A stretch of 64,000 nt of DNA from the NCBI RefSeq assembly GCF_041146395.1, contig NW_027182921.1, forward strand, positions 170,001 to 234,000. The letters are read 5' to 3'. The DNA is from Eulemur rufifrons (taxonomy: Eukaryota; Chordata; Mammalia; Primates; Lemuridae). Shown piece after piece: positions 24,191 to 35,406 of the stretch. Under the pieces are notes generated by a model. The model saw nothing but the letters and a program-made list of their open reading frames with translations. It had not been told where the DNA came from and did no database searches. How positions within the stretch are numbered: the stretch's first letter is position 1; each line of letters starts with the position of its first letter. Position numbers and translations under genes: made by a program.

Positions 24191-27100
24191 TTCATCAGCT
24201 GGGAATCCACCATGGTTCTATATACTTCTCTATGCGTGGGCACAGGAAACTGGCTTGTTCCAAGAAGTATGCCTCAGAGCTTTTCAATTAACCAGTATGT
24301 TGAAAATCCTTTGCAGGTTTTCAGCGTTTCACCATAATTGTGATAACGTGTGTATGTGTCTCCTGAAACCCAATATGGCTGCCAAGGACATAAGTATGCT
24401 GAGGCGTAGCTGACTTCGTGTTGCCTATTTTTGTTAGTGGAGACTGACAAGAAGCCATTCTTCTAAGTATCATCCCGCCATCATTTTTCCATTGTTTAAA
24501 AATGCAGAGAAATTTTGCAAGTTAGCATTAAAATTAGTAGCTGGAGGGTACTTTTTTTTTTTTTTGTGGGGTCAGTGTGGATGGGTTGGTCAGGCCATCT
24601 GTCAATTCACTGGTTTGTTTTTATTATCCCCAGAGAGGAGAAGTGGGCATGTGTTTGGCAGGTGAAAAGTGCGGATTCTGTTTCAGAGAATTAAACAGGA
24701 TCCGCATGGTCATCTCATTCCTTTAAGAATCCTTTGCTTCATCAGCTGGGACTCCACCATGTTTCTATATACTCCTCTATGCGTGGGCACAGGTACCTGG
24801 CTTGTTCCAAGAAGTATGCTGGAGAGTTTTCAAATTAACCAGTACGTTGAAAATTATTTGCAGGTTTTCACCGTTTCACCATAATTTTGATAACGTTTGT
24901 ATGTGCCTCCTGAAACCCAAGAAGGCTGCGACGGACATAACTATGCTGAGGAGTAGCTGACTTGGTGTTGCCTATTTTTGTTAGTGGAGACAGACAAGAA
25001 GCCATTCTTCTAAGTATCATCCCACCACCATTTTTCCATTGTTTTAAAATGCAGGGAAATTTTGTAAGTTAGCATTATAATTAGTAGCTCGGGGGTACGG
25101 TTATTTTGTGTGTGGTCAATGTGGATGGGGGGGTCAGGCCCTCTGTCAGTTCGCTGGTTAGTTTTTATTATCCCCAGAGAGGAGAAGTGGGCATGTATTT
25201 GGCAGGTGAAAAGGGCGGATTCTGTTTCAGAGAATTAACGATGATCCCCATGGTCATCCCGTTCCTTTAATAATCCTTAACTTCATCAGCTGGAAATCCA
25301 CCATGGTTCTATATACTCCTCTTTGCGTGGGACCAGGTAACTGGCTTGTTCCAAGAAGTATGCCGCAGAGCTTTTCAATTAACCACTACGTTGAAAATTA
25401 TTTGCAGGTGTTCAGCGTTTCACCATAATTGTGATAACGTTTGTTTGTGCCTCCTGAAACCCAAGATGGCTGCGACGGACATAACTATGCTGAGGAGTAG
25501 CTGACTTGGTGTTGCCTATTTTTGTTAGTGGAGACTGACAAGAAGCCATTCTTCTAAGTATCATCCCACCACCATTTTTCCATTGTTTTAAAATGCAGGG
25601 AAATTTTGTAAGTTAGCATTATAATTAGTAGCTGGAGGGTACGGTTTTTTTTGTGTGTGTGGTCGATGTGGATGGGGGGGTCACGCCCTCTGTCAGTTCG
25701 CTGCTTAGTTTTTATTATAACCAGAGAGGAGAAGTGGGCAGGTGTTTGGCAGGAGAAAAGGGCGGATTCTGTTTCAGACAATTAACGATGATCCCCATGG
25801 TCATTCCGTTCCTTTAATAATCCTTTACTTCATCAGCTGGAAATCCACCATGTTTCTATATACTCCTCTTTGCGTGGGAACAGGTAAGTGGCTTGTTCCA
25901 AGAAGTATGCCGCAGAGCTTTTCAATTAACCAGTACGTTGAAAATTATTTGCAGGTGTTCAGCGTTTCACCATAATTGTGATAACGTTTGTTTGTGCCTC
26001 CTGAAACCCAAGAAGGCTGCGATGGACATAAGTATGCTGAGGAGTAGCTGACTTGGTGTTGCCTATTTTTGTTAGTGGAGACAGACAAGAAGCCATTCTT
26101 CTAAGTGTCATCCCACCACCATTTTTCCATTGTTTTAAAATGCAGGGAAATTTTGCAAGTTAACATTATAATTAGTAGCTGGAGGGTACTTTTTTTTTTT
26201 ATGTGTGGTCGATGTGGATGGGGGAGGTCAGGAACTCTGTCAGTTCGCTGGTTTCTTTTTATTATCCCCAGAGAGGAGAAGTGGGCATGTTTTTGGCAGG
26301 TGAAAAGTGCGGATTCTGTTTCAGAGAATTAAACAGGATCCGCATGGTCATCTCATTCCTTTAAGAATCCTTTGCTTCATCAGCTGGGATTCCACCATGT
26401 TTCTATATACTCCTCTATGCTTGGGCACAGGTACCTGGCTTGTTCCAAGAAGTATGCCGCAGAGCTTTTCAATTAACCACTACGTTGAAAATTATTTGCA
26501 GGTGTTCAGCGTTTCACCATAATTTTGATAACGTTTGTATGTGCCTCCTGAAACCCAAGAAGGCTGCGACGGACATAACTATGCTGAGGAGTAGCTGACT
26601 TGGTGTTGCCTATTTTTGTTAGTGGAGACAGACAAGAAGCCATTCTTCTAAGTATCATCCCACCACCATTTTTCCATTGTTTTAAAATGCAGGGAAATTT
26701 TGCAAGTTAGCAGTATAATTAGTAGCTGCAGGGTACGGTTTTTTTGTGTGTGTGGTCGATGTTGATGGGGGGGTCAGGCCCTCTGTCAGTTCCCTGGTTA
26801 GTTTTTATTATCCCCAGAGAGGAGAAGTGGGCATGTGTTTGGCAGGTGAAAAGGGCAGATTCTGTTCAGGGAGAATTAATGATGATCCCCATGCTCATCC
26901 CGTTCCTTTAATAATCGTTTACTTCATTAGCTGGAAATCCACCATGGTTCTATATACTCCTCTTTGCGTGGGAACAGGTAACTGGCTTGTTGCAAGAAGT
27001 ATGCCGCAGAGCTTTTCTATTAACCACTACGTTGAAAATTATTTGCAGGTGTTCAGTGTTTCACCATAATTGTGATAACCTTTGTTTGTGCCTCCTGAAA

Positions 27101-30070
27101 CCCAATATGGCTGCCATGAACATAACGATGCTGAGGCGTAGCTGATTTGGTTTTGCCTATTTTTGTTAGTGGAGACTGACCAGAATCCATTCTTCTAAGT
27201 ATCATCTCACCATCATTTTTCCATTGTTTAAAAATGCAGGGAAATTTTGCAAGTTAGCATTATAATTAGTAGCTGGAGGCTACGGTGTTTTTTTTTTTTT
27301 TTCCTGTGGGGTCGGTGTGGATGTGTTGGTCAGGCCCTCTGTCAGTTCGCTGGTTTGTTTTTATTATCCCCAGAGAGGAGAAGTGGGTATTAGTATGGCA
27401 AGTGAAAACTGCGGATCTGTTTCAGAGAATTAAACAGGATCCGCATGGTAATCCCGTTCCTTTAAGAATCCTTTGCTTCATGAGCTGGGAATCCACCATG
27501 GTTCTATATACTTCTCTATGCGTGGGCACAGGAAACTGGCTTGTTCCAAGAAGTATGCCTCAGAGCTTTTCAATTAACCAGTATGTTGAAAATCCTTTGC
27601 AGGTTTTCAGCGTTTCACCATAATTGTGATAACGTGTGTATGTGTCTCCTGAAACCCAATATGGCTGCCAAGGACATAAGTATCCTGAGGCGTAGCTGAC
27701 TTCCTGTGGCCTATTTTTGTTAGTGGAGACTGACAAGAAGCCATTCTTCTAAGTATCATCCAACCATCATTTTTCCATTGTTTAAAAATGCAGGGAAATT
27801 TTGCAAGTTAGCATTACAATTAGTAGCTGGAGGGTACTTTTTTTTTTTTTTTTGTGGGGTCAGTGTGGATGGGTTGGTCAGGCCATCTGTCAATTCACTG
27901 GTTTGTTTTTATTATCCCCAGAGAGGAGAAGTGGGCATGTGTTGGCAGGTGAAAAGTGCGGATTCTGTTTCAGAGAATTAAACAGGATCCGCATGGTCAT
28001 CTCATTCCTTTAAGAATCCTTTGCTTCATCAGCTGGGATTCCACCATGTTTCTATATACTCTTCTATGCGTGGGCACAGGTACCTGGCTTGACCCAAGAA
28101 GTATGCCGAAGAGCTTTTCAATTAACCAGTACGTTGAAAATTATTTGCAGGTTTTCAGCGTTTCACCATAATTGTGATAACGTTTGTATGTGCCTCCTGA
28201 AACCCAAGAAGGCTGCGACGGACATAACTATGCTGAGGAGTAGCTGACTTGGTGTTGCCTATTTTTGTTAGTGGAGACAGACAAGAAGCCATTCTTCTAA
28301 GTATCATCCTACCACCATTTTTGCATTGTTTTAAAATGCAGGGAAATTTTGCAAGTTACCATTATAATTAGTAGCTGGAGGGTACGGTTTTTTTTTTGTG
28401 TGTGGTCGATGTGGATGGGGGGGTCAGGCTCTCTGTCAGTTTGCTGGTTAGTTTTTATTATCCCCAGAGAGGAGAAGTCGGCATGTGTTTGGCAGATGAA
28501 AAGGGCGGATTCTGTTTCAGAGAATTAACGATGATCCCCATGCTCATCCGGTTCCTTTAATAATCCTTTACTTCATCAGCTGGAAATCCACCATGGTTCT
28601 ATATACTCTTCTTTGCGTGGGAACAGGTAATTGGCTTGTTCCAAGAAGTATGCCGCAGAGCTTTTCAATTAACCAGTACGTTGAAAATTATTTGCAGGTG
28701 TTCAGAGTTTCACCATAATTGTGATAACGTTTGTTTGTGCCTCCTGAAACCCAAGAAGGCTGCGACGGACATAACTATGCTGAGGAGTAGCTGACTTGGT
28801 GTTGCCTATTTTTGTTAGTGGAGACTGACAAGAAGCCATTCTTCTAAGTATCATCCCACCACCATTTTTCCATTGTTTTAAAATGCAGGGAAATTTTGTA
28901 AGTTAGCATTATAATTAGTAGCTGGAGGGTACGGTTTTTTTTTTTGTGTGTGTGGTCGATGTGGATGGGGGGGTCAGGCCCTCTGTGAGTTCGCTGGTTA
29001 GTTTTTATTATCCCCAGAGAGGAGAAGTGGGCATGTGTTTGGCAAGTGAAAAGGGCGGATTCTGTTTCAGAGAATTAACGGTGATCCCCATGGTCATCCC
29101 GTTCCTTTAATAATCCTTTACTTCATCAGCTGGAAATCCACCATGGTTCTATATACTCCTCTTTGCGTGGGAACAGGTAACTGGCTTGTTCCAAGAAGTA
29201 TGCCGCAGAGCTTTTCAATTAACCACTACGTTGAAAATTATTTGCAGGTGTTCAGCGTTTCACCATAATTGTGATAACGTTTGTTTGTGCCTCCTGAAAC
29301 CCAAGATGGCTGCCACGAACATAACGATGCTGAGGCGTAGCTGACTTGGTTTTGCCTATTTTTGTTAGTGGAGACTGACAAGAATCCATTCTTCTAAGTA
29401 TCATCTCACCATCATTTTTCCATTGTTTAAAAATGCAGGAAAATTTTGCAAGTTAGCATTATAATTAGTAGCTGGAGGCTACGGTGTTTTGTTTTTTTTT
29501 TTCCTGTGGGGTCGGTGTGGATGTGTTGGTCAGGCCCTCTGTCAGTTCGCTGGTTTGTTTTTATTATCCCCAGAGAGGAAAAGTGGGTATTAGTATGGCA
29601 GTTGAAAAGTGCGTATTCTGTTTCAGAGAATTAAACAGGATCCGCATGGTAATCCCGTTCCTTTAAGAATCCTTTGCTTCATGAGCTGGGAATCCACCAT
29701 GGTTCTATATACTTCTCTATGCGTGGGCACAGGAAACTGGCTTGTTCCAAGAAGTATGCCTCAGAGCTTTTCAATTAACCAGTATGTTGAAAATCCTTTG
29801 CAGGTTTTCAGCGTTTCACCATAATTGTGATAACGTGTGTATGTGCCTACTGAAACCAAATATGGCTGCTATGGACATAACTATGCTGAGCCGTAGCTGA
29901 CTTGGTGTTGCCTATTTTTTTCAGTGGAGACTGACAAGAAGCCATTCTTCTAAGTATCATCCCACCATCATTTCTCCATTGTTTAAAAATGCAGGGAAAT
30001 TTTGCAAATTGGCATTATAATTAGTAGCTGCAGGGTACTTTTTTTTTTGTGGGGTTGGTCAGGATGGGTG

Positions 30071-30076
30071 TTCAGG
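30071..30076 (+). repeat. Provirus target duplication, 5' copy (TTCAGG)
   Basis: TTCAGG directly precedes the first LTR base and recurs at 36344-36349 after the 3' LTR. Undisturbed monomers read GTGTTCAGGCCCTCTG here. A 6-bp duplication is usual for betaretrovirus-like (class II) elements. Confidence 0.9.
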
Positions 30077-30699
30077 TGTTGAGCCTACGAATACTGAGTT
30101 GTAGAAATGCCCCCTGTATTTCTGGAGACAAGATTTGATTTCAGAAGTCAAATAAGGCTTTCCCTTAAGGAAAAGATAAATGTGTTAGTTCAAAAGCTGC
30201 CTCGTCTCAGGAGGGCGTCTTGCTGGTCAGTAGAAGCTGCATCTCAAGGAGACAGCTGTAACCTGGGCCTTTGGTTCTCACCTGTTTTGAAAGACAAGGC
30301 AGGCCTCCCTTAGGACCAAAGGTTGCTGGTGCTGCTGACAGGTGGACCCCCGGAGATGAGAGCTAATCACATAGATATGCTAATGCTCAAGCCGGGCCCA
30401 GATGGAACCATGCGGTTCAAGTAATTAACACAAAGCACAGCCCATGTTGACTTCTGGGATCATCTCTGTCTCCAAGAACACAATCACCAGAGCCAAGATG
30501 TCTCTGTTTGTTGCTAAAGTAATAGCCTTATCATAAAACTTAGAAGTTTGCCCCAAGAAGATTTTATAACCCATTGTTCCCCTAGTTAGAGTTAGTTAAA
30601 GGATCTGTAGTAGACTTTTAGGAGACTTTGACCCTAAAGCAAACTGCCTGTTAGTATCAAAATCCCGTTGCCCTTGGCAACTGGAGCCTGTATGTACCC

Positions 30700-30707
30700 T
30701 ATATAAT
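30700..30707 (+). promoter_or_regulatory. LTR TATA box (5' LTR)
   Basis: TATATAAT, ~630 bp into the LTR, where a U3 core promoter is expected. The same sequence is at 36002-36009 in the 3' LTR. No clear AATAAA signal was seen downstream. Confidence 0.65.
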
Positions 30708-30832
30708 ACCTGTGTGGAGTTTCAGTCGGGGAAATATTTGATGCGGGTAAAATATTTCCATCCGGATACCCTCCTTTATCTATTTTCATAAACTTTCACT
30801 TTATAAACAAAAAAAAAAAAAAAGGACCTCTT

Positions 30833-30859
30833 TGCGGGGAGCGTAGCTAACTCCCCGCA
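30833..30859 (+). other. U5-terminal hairpin, 5' LTR copy
   Basis: TGCGGGGAG (30833-30841) and CTCCCCGCA (30851-30859) are perfect 9-bp complements around the 9-base loop CGTAGCTAA, directly before the primer-binding site. The 3' LTR carries two further versions. Confidence 0.85.
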
Positions 30860-30862
30860 AAC

Positions 30863-30879
30863 TGGCGTAGTCGGCAGGA
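30863..30879 (+). other. Primer-binding site matching tRNA-Ser
   Basis: TGGCGTAGTCGGCAGGA starts three bases after the LTR end. Its reverse complement is a tRNA 3' end including CCA, and it matches the vertebrate tRNA-Ser(AGA/UGA) acceptor and T-arm as I recall it over all 17 bases. Reverse transcription of the parent element would therefore have been primed by tRNA-Ser. Confidence 0.8.
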
Positions 30880-31048
30880 CACTCCGATAGGGTCTTGAAG
30901 GCAAAAGGCTTTGCTCGAGTGAAGAGTTCCCGAATTGCATCGCAAGGGACCTGGAGTGGATTGAAAGTCGAGCGCGCGTCTTACCTAGTGAGAGGTAAGT
31001 GAACATCTCCAGGGCAAAGTAAATTATTATTCTGTCCGGATTAAAATA

Positions 31049-32150
31049 ATGAGGAAGACTATCTTTTCTGAGTATGTGGAATTGTTGAGAGCTTATTAAA
31101 GAGTACTAGAGTAATTGCCAAAAAGAAAAATCTCGAGAAATTGTTAATTTAATTTCCAAGCACTGTGATTGGTTCCCACCTCCGGGTGAGTTCAAGCTGC
31201 AGCAAAAGTAGTTGGCGCTGAAAACATTATGAAAAGCGCTCCGAAAATAAATAAATAAATAAATAAATTAAATTTCTCTATGTATTTAAAAGCTCTGCTC
31301 TTTAATTTCTCAAGCTCTACAGCTGTTTCATTCTAACTCAGAATTCTCTTTTAGCGAGACGGAGGATATCCGTCCTAAAATAAGCTTAGTAAAAGATCTG
31401 GAGCCTGTTTTTAGCAGGAAAGAGAAGGTCAATTGGGACCTTCCGTCTGCATTGGGCCAGGATAAGACAAAGCCAATAAAAGTAGGTACCGACCCTCTTC
31501 TTGGGTCTATAGAAAATATAGAAAAGAGAAAAAGAAAGAATTCTAAAGGAGAACTTTCACTTTAAGAGCTCTCTGCGCGGCTCAAGTCAGCCGCTTTAAG
31601 CTTGGGAACCGCTACTCTCTAATGCAAATGATTCCTTGAAGCATGATCCACCGTTGAGAGAGGCTGTTAAAAAAAAAAAAACTTTTAAAGAACAAACTAA
31701 GATCTTAGAAAAGATGATCAGGTTATTGCTCAAATTCAACAGTGCTGTATTGGAACATAAGAGAAGATAGCTTCTCCTAAACAGTCTGTGTTTTCTTGTG
31801 TAAGATGTTAAAGAAAATGTTAATGAAACTTATGTAGATTTTATCACTAGATTACAAGATGTGCAAAAAACGGTTAGTCCGCCTGACTTAAAAAATTTAA
31901 TATTACATATATTGGCTTTTAATAATACTAATTCAAAATGTTAGCGGCTTTTACATCCGCCGCTCAAAAAAAAAAAAAAAGGGTTTCGCCGAAAAGTTAA
32001 ATCAGAGGCTTTTAAAATACAAATGTTGGCTGAGGCTAGCAGTGGGAAAGGCCTTCCCAGAAAGCAAAAAACTGTCGTAAAATGTCTCGATTATGTCCGT
32101 AAAGGACATTTTGGAAAAAAAAAAAAAATTATAAACAACTTTCCGGAGCT
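31049..32150 (+). pseudogene. gag: gag remnant (matrix, capsid, nucleocapsid)
   Basis: No long frame survives. From ATG 31049 a matrix-like start (FSEYVELLRAY) runs into a stop after 16 codons. Further matrix-like pieces follow to ~31250. A capsid C-terminal-like piece (VDFITRLQDVQK, ~31825) and a zinc-knuckle relic near 32083-32115 are readable. The knuckle reads CLDYVRKGHFG, where tyrosine replaces the second cysteine of the CX2CX4HX4C motif. Three runs of 13-15 A (31669-31681, 31966-31980, 32115-32128) break the region. The role in an intact virus is the structural polyprotein. The assignment rests on order and motif fragments. Confidence 0.75.
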
Positions 32151-32164
32151 TTTATCACTGACCG

Positions 32165-32360
32165 GAGCTCTCTTACCTTAAAAGGGATTTCAGTACATTT
32201 GGGTATAGTTGATTCAGATTACTCAGGAAAAATTTCAGTTAATGATGAGTTCCAATTTTGATTATCTTATTCAGGCTAGAGACCGTATTGCACAACTTCT
32301 ATTGTTACCTTATATACAGAAGTTCTAAGGCAAGGAGGTTTTGGGAGCACTGGAACTAAA
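32165..32360 (+). pseudogene. dUTPase domain remnant (start of pro)
   Basis: C-terminal half of a trimeric dUTPase. It shows DSDYSG (32211-32228), DRIAQLLLLPY (from 32281) and the glycine-rich GGFGSTG (from 32334), which are the conserved motifs of the family. A stop follows DEFQF, another lies near 32326, and a frame change separates the second and third motifs. A dUTPase fused upstream of protease is a hallmark of betaretroviruses and their endogenous relatives. Confidence 0.85.
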
Positions 32361-32837
32361 GTGTATTGGCAAGCTTTAATTAATGACCAGAGACCTCAAT
32401 TAGAGATTAAGTTAAATGGCAAATCTTTTGTTGGACTTGTAGATACTGGGGCTGATGTTACAATTATTTCTAAAAGTTTTTGGCCAAAGGCTTGGCCTTT
32501 ACAAGAAGTTCCTACTGTTCTTACCGGAATAGGAACGATGACTGACATATTTCAAAGTCGACAAATTTTAAATTGTTCAGGTCCTGATGGACAGACAGCC
32601 ACTTTAAAACCTTACGTGGCTAACATCACTATTAATTTGTGGGGAAGAGATTTGTTACAGCAATGGGGAGCATACATCAATATACCTAATACATCTGCTC
32701 CTGCTAAACAGATTATGTTAAATATGAATTATAACCCTTGTTTTGGTTTGGGTAAAAGGAGCCAAGGGGCTAAGACTTTCGAGGCACCAAAGGCACATAC
32801 TTCTCGGCATGGTTTATGCTATCCAAATTTTGGATAG
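32361..32837 (+). CDS. pro: Retroviral aspartic protease with G-patch-like tail, open frame
   Basis: An open frame of 158 codons, in the same frame as the dUTPase GGFGSTG motif. It was originally part of a longer Pro polyprotein, so its Met is not a true start. The catalytic LVDTGAD is at residues 26-32 (Asp28), the flap-like GIGTMT at 56-61 and the conserved GRDLL at 95-99. The C-terminal [14 protein letters not shown] resembles the G-patch found after betaretroviral proteases. The enzyme would cleave Gag and Pol polyproteins as a dimer. The catalytic motif is intact, but with its upstream region broken there is no obvious way to express it. It may simply not have been hit yet. Confidence 0.8.
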   Translation: MYWQALINDQRPQLEIKLNGKSFVGLVDTGADVTIISKSFWPKAWPLQEVPTVLTGIGTMTDIFQSRQILNCSGPDGQTATLKPYVANITINLWGRDLLQQWGAYINIPNTSAPAKQIMLNMNYNPCFGLGKRSQGAKTFEAPKAHTSRHGLCYPNFG

Positions 32838-33930
32838 CGGCCACTGCTGCTGAAAAGCACCATTATGCTCTGGCTTTAAATTGGATATCACAAAAGCCTA
32901 TATGGACAGAGCAGTGGCCACTAAACCAAGAAAAATTGGGTGCTCTTCAAATATTAGGAGAAGAACAATTACAAGCAGGACATATAGAGGAGTCCACCAG
33001 TCCGTGGAATTCTCCTATATTTGTTATTAAAAAGAAATCTGGCAAATGGCAAATGTTAACTGATTTAAAAATAATCAATATAATTATACAATTAATAATC
33101 AAGCCAAACGTATTGTTTCTCATTGTCCCACTTGTCAATTAATTAATCAGCTTAAATTTTCTGCAGGACTTAATCCTCGAGGTCTCTCGCCAAATGAATT
33201 ATGGCAAATGGATGTTACTCATATTCCTAAATTTGGCAAGTTAGGTATTGTACGTGTTACTGTAGATACTTATTCCAGTCTTATTATGGCTACTCCATCC
33301 TCTGGAGAAACTGTTAGACATGTACTTTCACGTTTACACTCCTGTTTTGTATAAATGGGAGTCCCAGCCACCATTAAAACTGACAATGGCCCTGCTTACA
33401 CTAGTCATTCTTTTGCAGCTTTTTATATTAAATGAGACATCAAGCACATTACTGGCATTCCTTATAATCCTCAAGGACAAGGTATTATAGAACGTACACA
33501 TCAAACTTTAAAAAACATGTTATTAAAACAAAAAGGGGGAGGTAGACAGTCTCCCAAAGACAGAATAAATCAAGCCTTATTTACCTAAAATTTTTTGAAT
33601 ATTCATAAGGAAGATAAATTAACAGCAATAGAAAAGCATTGGAATGGGAGTCCACAATCAGACTCTTTCCCTCACCAGCCTATCTGGTGGAAAGATAATG
33701 TAGAAAATAAATGGAAAAAAGGATGGGCAAAGGTGTGGGGGAGAGTTTTTGCTTGTGTTTTGACAGATGACAGACCAACAGTCTGGATTCCAAGCAGAAG
33801 AATCAAACCCAGAGTGGAAACTCAAGGGGAAAAGGCAGAAGACACGTCAGGCACAGACCATGACGTGGGGACAGCTGAAGAGAACATACAAAGAAGCAGA
33901 CAAGATATTGAACCGGACATTTGTACCTAA
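32816..33930 (+). pseudogene. pol: pol remnant: reverse transcriptase N-terminus joined to integrase
   Basis: An N-terminal reverse-transcriptase segment is open at 32816-33142 ([17 protein letters not shown] near 33000). It is cut off after about 33085, before the polymerase active site. The sequence then jumps to integrase: HCPTCQ (from ~33122), WQMDVTHI (first catalytic Asp, ~33209), KTDNGPAYTS (second Asp, ~33379) and [14 protein letters not shown] (catalytic Glu, ~33463). The rest of reverse transcriptase, RNase H and the integrase N-terminus are missing. TAATCAA occurs on both sides of the break (33072 and 33096), so the deletion may have used microhomology. Integrase has stops near 33352, 33433 and 33586. 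Its C-terminal part is open from 33595 to 33930 and overlaps the env start. Confidence 0.88.
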
Positions 33931-35406
33931 AACGTCTGTAAATCTTTTTCTTGCCATGATCTGCGTGGTGAGCATGGTGGTAAGAGTGTCTGGCAACCAG
34001 ACACATCACTATTGGGCATTCTAAAATTGCACCCACAGATATACCCCTTTGTAAGAAAGTAATAATTTCTGATCCTAAAACTTGGGTACAATGGGACAAT
34101 TATAGAGCTCACACGGGGCGCATTCTTGCTGGGTCCACATCTTATGGTGTTGTCCTAGACTGGAGTCCCTATGGACATCCTGCCTCCTCTCACAATTTTA
34201 AAAAGCTTCATTGGAATAAAACTGCCACCTCGATGTCTGTAAAAGACACTGACCTTAAAAGTCATATTACATGGCTCAATGATGGTATGAGCTCTCCAGC
34301 TCCTCATATTTTAGATGGCCCTATTCATGATCAATTGTGGAAAATATCAGCTGCTTTGCACCCTTTGCAGGCCTGGATTAGCACACACACTGGATACAAA
34401 CAATAGCCGAGAATGGACTTTTAATTTAAATTCTACTCATTATATTCAAGTTTGTGTTAGACTGCCTTACTTATTTATGATTGGACATGCTGTTTATAAA
34501 GAACCTTCTTTCCTAGTGACCTGTGACAACTGTTCTTATTATACCTGTATTAAGAATTCTATAAAGTTCAACCCTTATAAAGAAACACTTTATATTTTCA
34601 AAGCCAGAACAGGACTGTGGTTACCTGTTAAAATGAATAGAGTCTGGCAAGAAACACCAGCAATGTTCCTTTTGGATAAACTACTTAACCACATTCTTAA
34701 ACGTACAAAAAGATTTATTGGTCTCTTAATAGCAGCTATTTTGGGAATCATTGCTGTCACTGCTTCTGCGGCCACCGCAGGTGTGGCTCTACATCAGACC
34801 GTTCAGACCACTGAATTTGTTCAAAACTGGCACCATGATTCAAATCAATTATGGTCTACACAAAATCAAATTGACTCTAAATTAGCTACTCAAGTGGCTG
34901 ACTTACAGCAAGCAGTCACCTTGTTGGGAGACCAGGTTATAAGTCTACAAAAGCAACTTAGACTTCGTTGTGATTGGAATATCACTCAATTTTGTGTTAC
35001 ACCTCATATATATAATCAAACTCGGTTTCCTTGGGAAAACATCAAAAAACATCTACTTAATCAAGGAAATCTGACTGAAGAGATTAAAAATTTACAACAA
35101 GAAATATTAAGTACCTTCAGTCACAAACTTAAATTGCTCTCTGAAGCTGACATTATTGATGACATCTCTTCTGGTTTGGAGTCAGCTGATCCACTTTATA
35201 ATCTTAAGATCTATGGGAGTTCCACTATTGTAACTTTTAGCATTATTTTAATCCTTTGCTTGTGTTTATTTATAGTCTGGAGAAAACTCCGAAGCAGACA
35301 AGAATCCAGAGACCAACTCCTCGCTGTGATGGCTGTCCAACTCCATCACCTTTCTTCAAAAAATAAAAAAGGGGGAGATGTTGAGCCTAAGAATACTGAG
35401 TTGTAG
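33860..35406 (+). pseudogene. env: env remnant: broken surface subunit, open transmembrane subunit
   Basis: ATG 33860 begins a leader with a hydrophobic stretch (LFLAMICVVSMVV) typical of a betaretroviral Env signal. It stops at 34022. Surface-subunit pieces follow in another frame to ~34405. A final open frame (34315-35406, 363 codons) carries the surface C-terminus, a furin-type site RTKR ending at 34713 (residue 133), a hydrophobic fusion-peptide-like segment (134-159), a helical core, CX7C (Cys219 and Cys227) and a membrane anchor (~303-325). It ends with a short tail whose stop lies 28 bp inside the 3' LTR. Signal start to furin site is only ~285 codons, so the surface subunit is probably internally shortened as well as frameshifted. 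Confidence 0.88.
35358..35378 (+). other. Polypurine tract
   Basis: Apart from one T, an all-purine run ending AAAAAGGGGGAGA lies directly against the first base of the 3' LTR. This is the expected primer for plus-strand synthesis. Confidence 0.9.

Larger units (their letters stand above)
15423..30076 (+). repeat. Satellite array, young homogenised monomers (part 1)
   Basis: About 27 monomers of ~547-549 bp. At least four subfamilies can be told apart. A: AAGAAGGCTGCGACGG, GTACGG-poly-T-GTGTG, and no palindrome (ATTAACGATGATCCCC). B: ACGAACATAACGATG, CTACGGTG-poly-T-CC, GGGTATTAGTATGGC. C: GTGGGGTCAGTG, CTCATTCCTTTAAG, GCTGGAGAGTTTTCAAATT. D: GAGAATGAAACAGG, GGAAACTTTTGC. The recurring short open frames are translations of these monomers and show no sign of selection. 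No host gene is seen. Confidence 0.95.
30077..30859 (+). repeat. 5' LTR
   Basis: Begins TGTTGAGCC and ends CTCCCCGCA. It differs from the 3' LTR at nine positions by eye over the first 732 bp. A TATA-like TATATAAT lies at 30700-30707. It lacks ~200 bp of R/U5 present in the 3' LTR; at that point there is only a run of 15 A (30809-30823). Confidence 0.93.

Noticed and set aside
30107..30313. 68-codon frame in the 5' LTR, repeated at 35409-35615 in the 3' LTR
   Set aside because: It is shared only because the LTRs are copies. It has no recognisable domain, and LTR frames of this length are common by chance.
30863..30879. tRNA-Ser gene fragment
   Set aside because: Only the 17-base complement of the 3' end is present, immediately after an LTR. 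It is a primer-binding site, not a tRNA gene.
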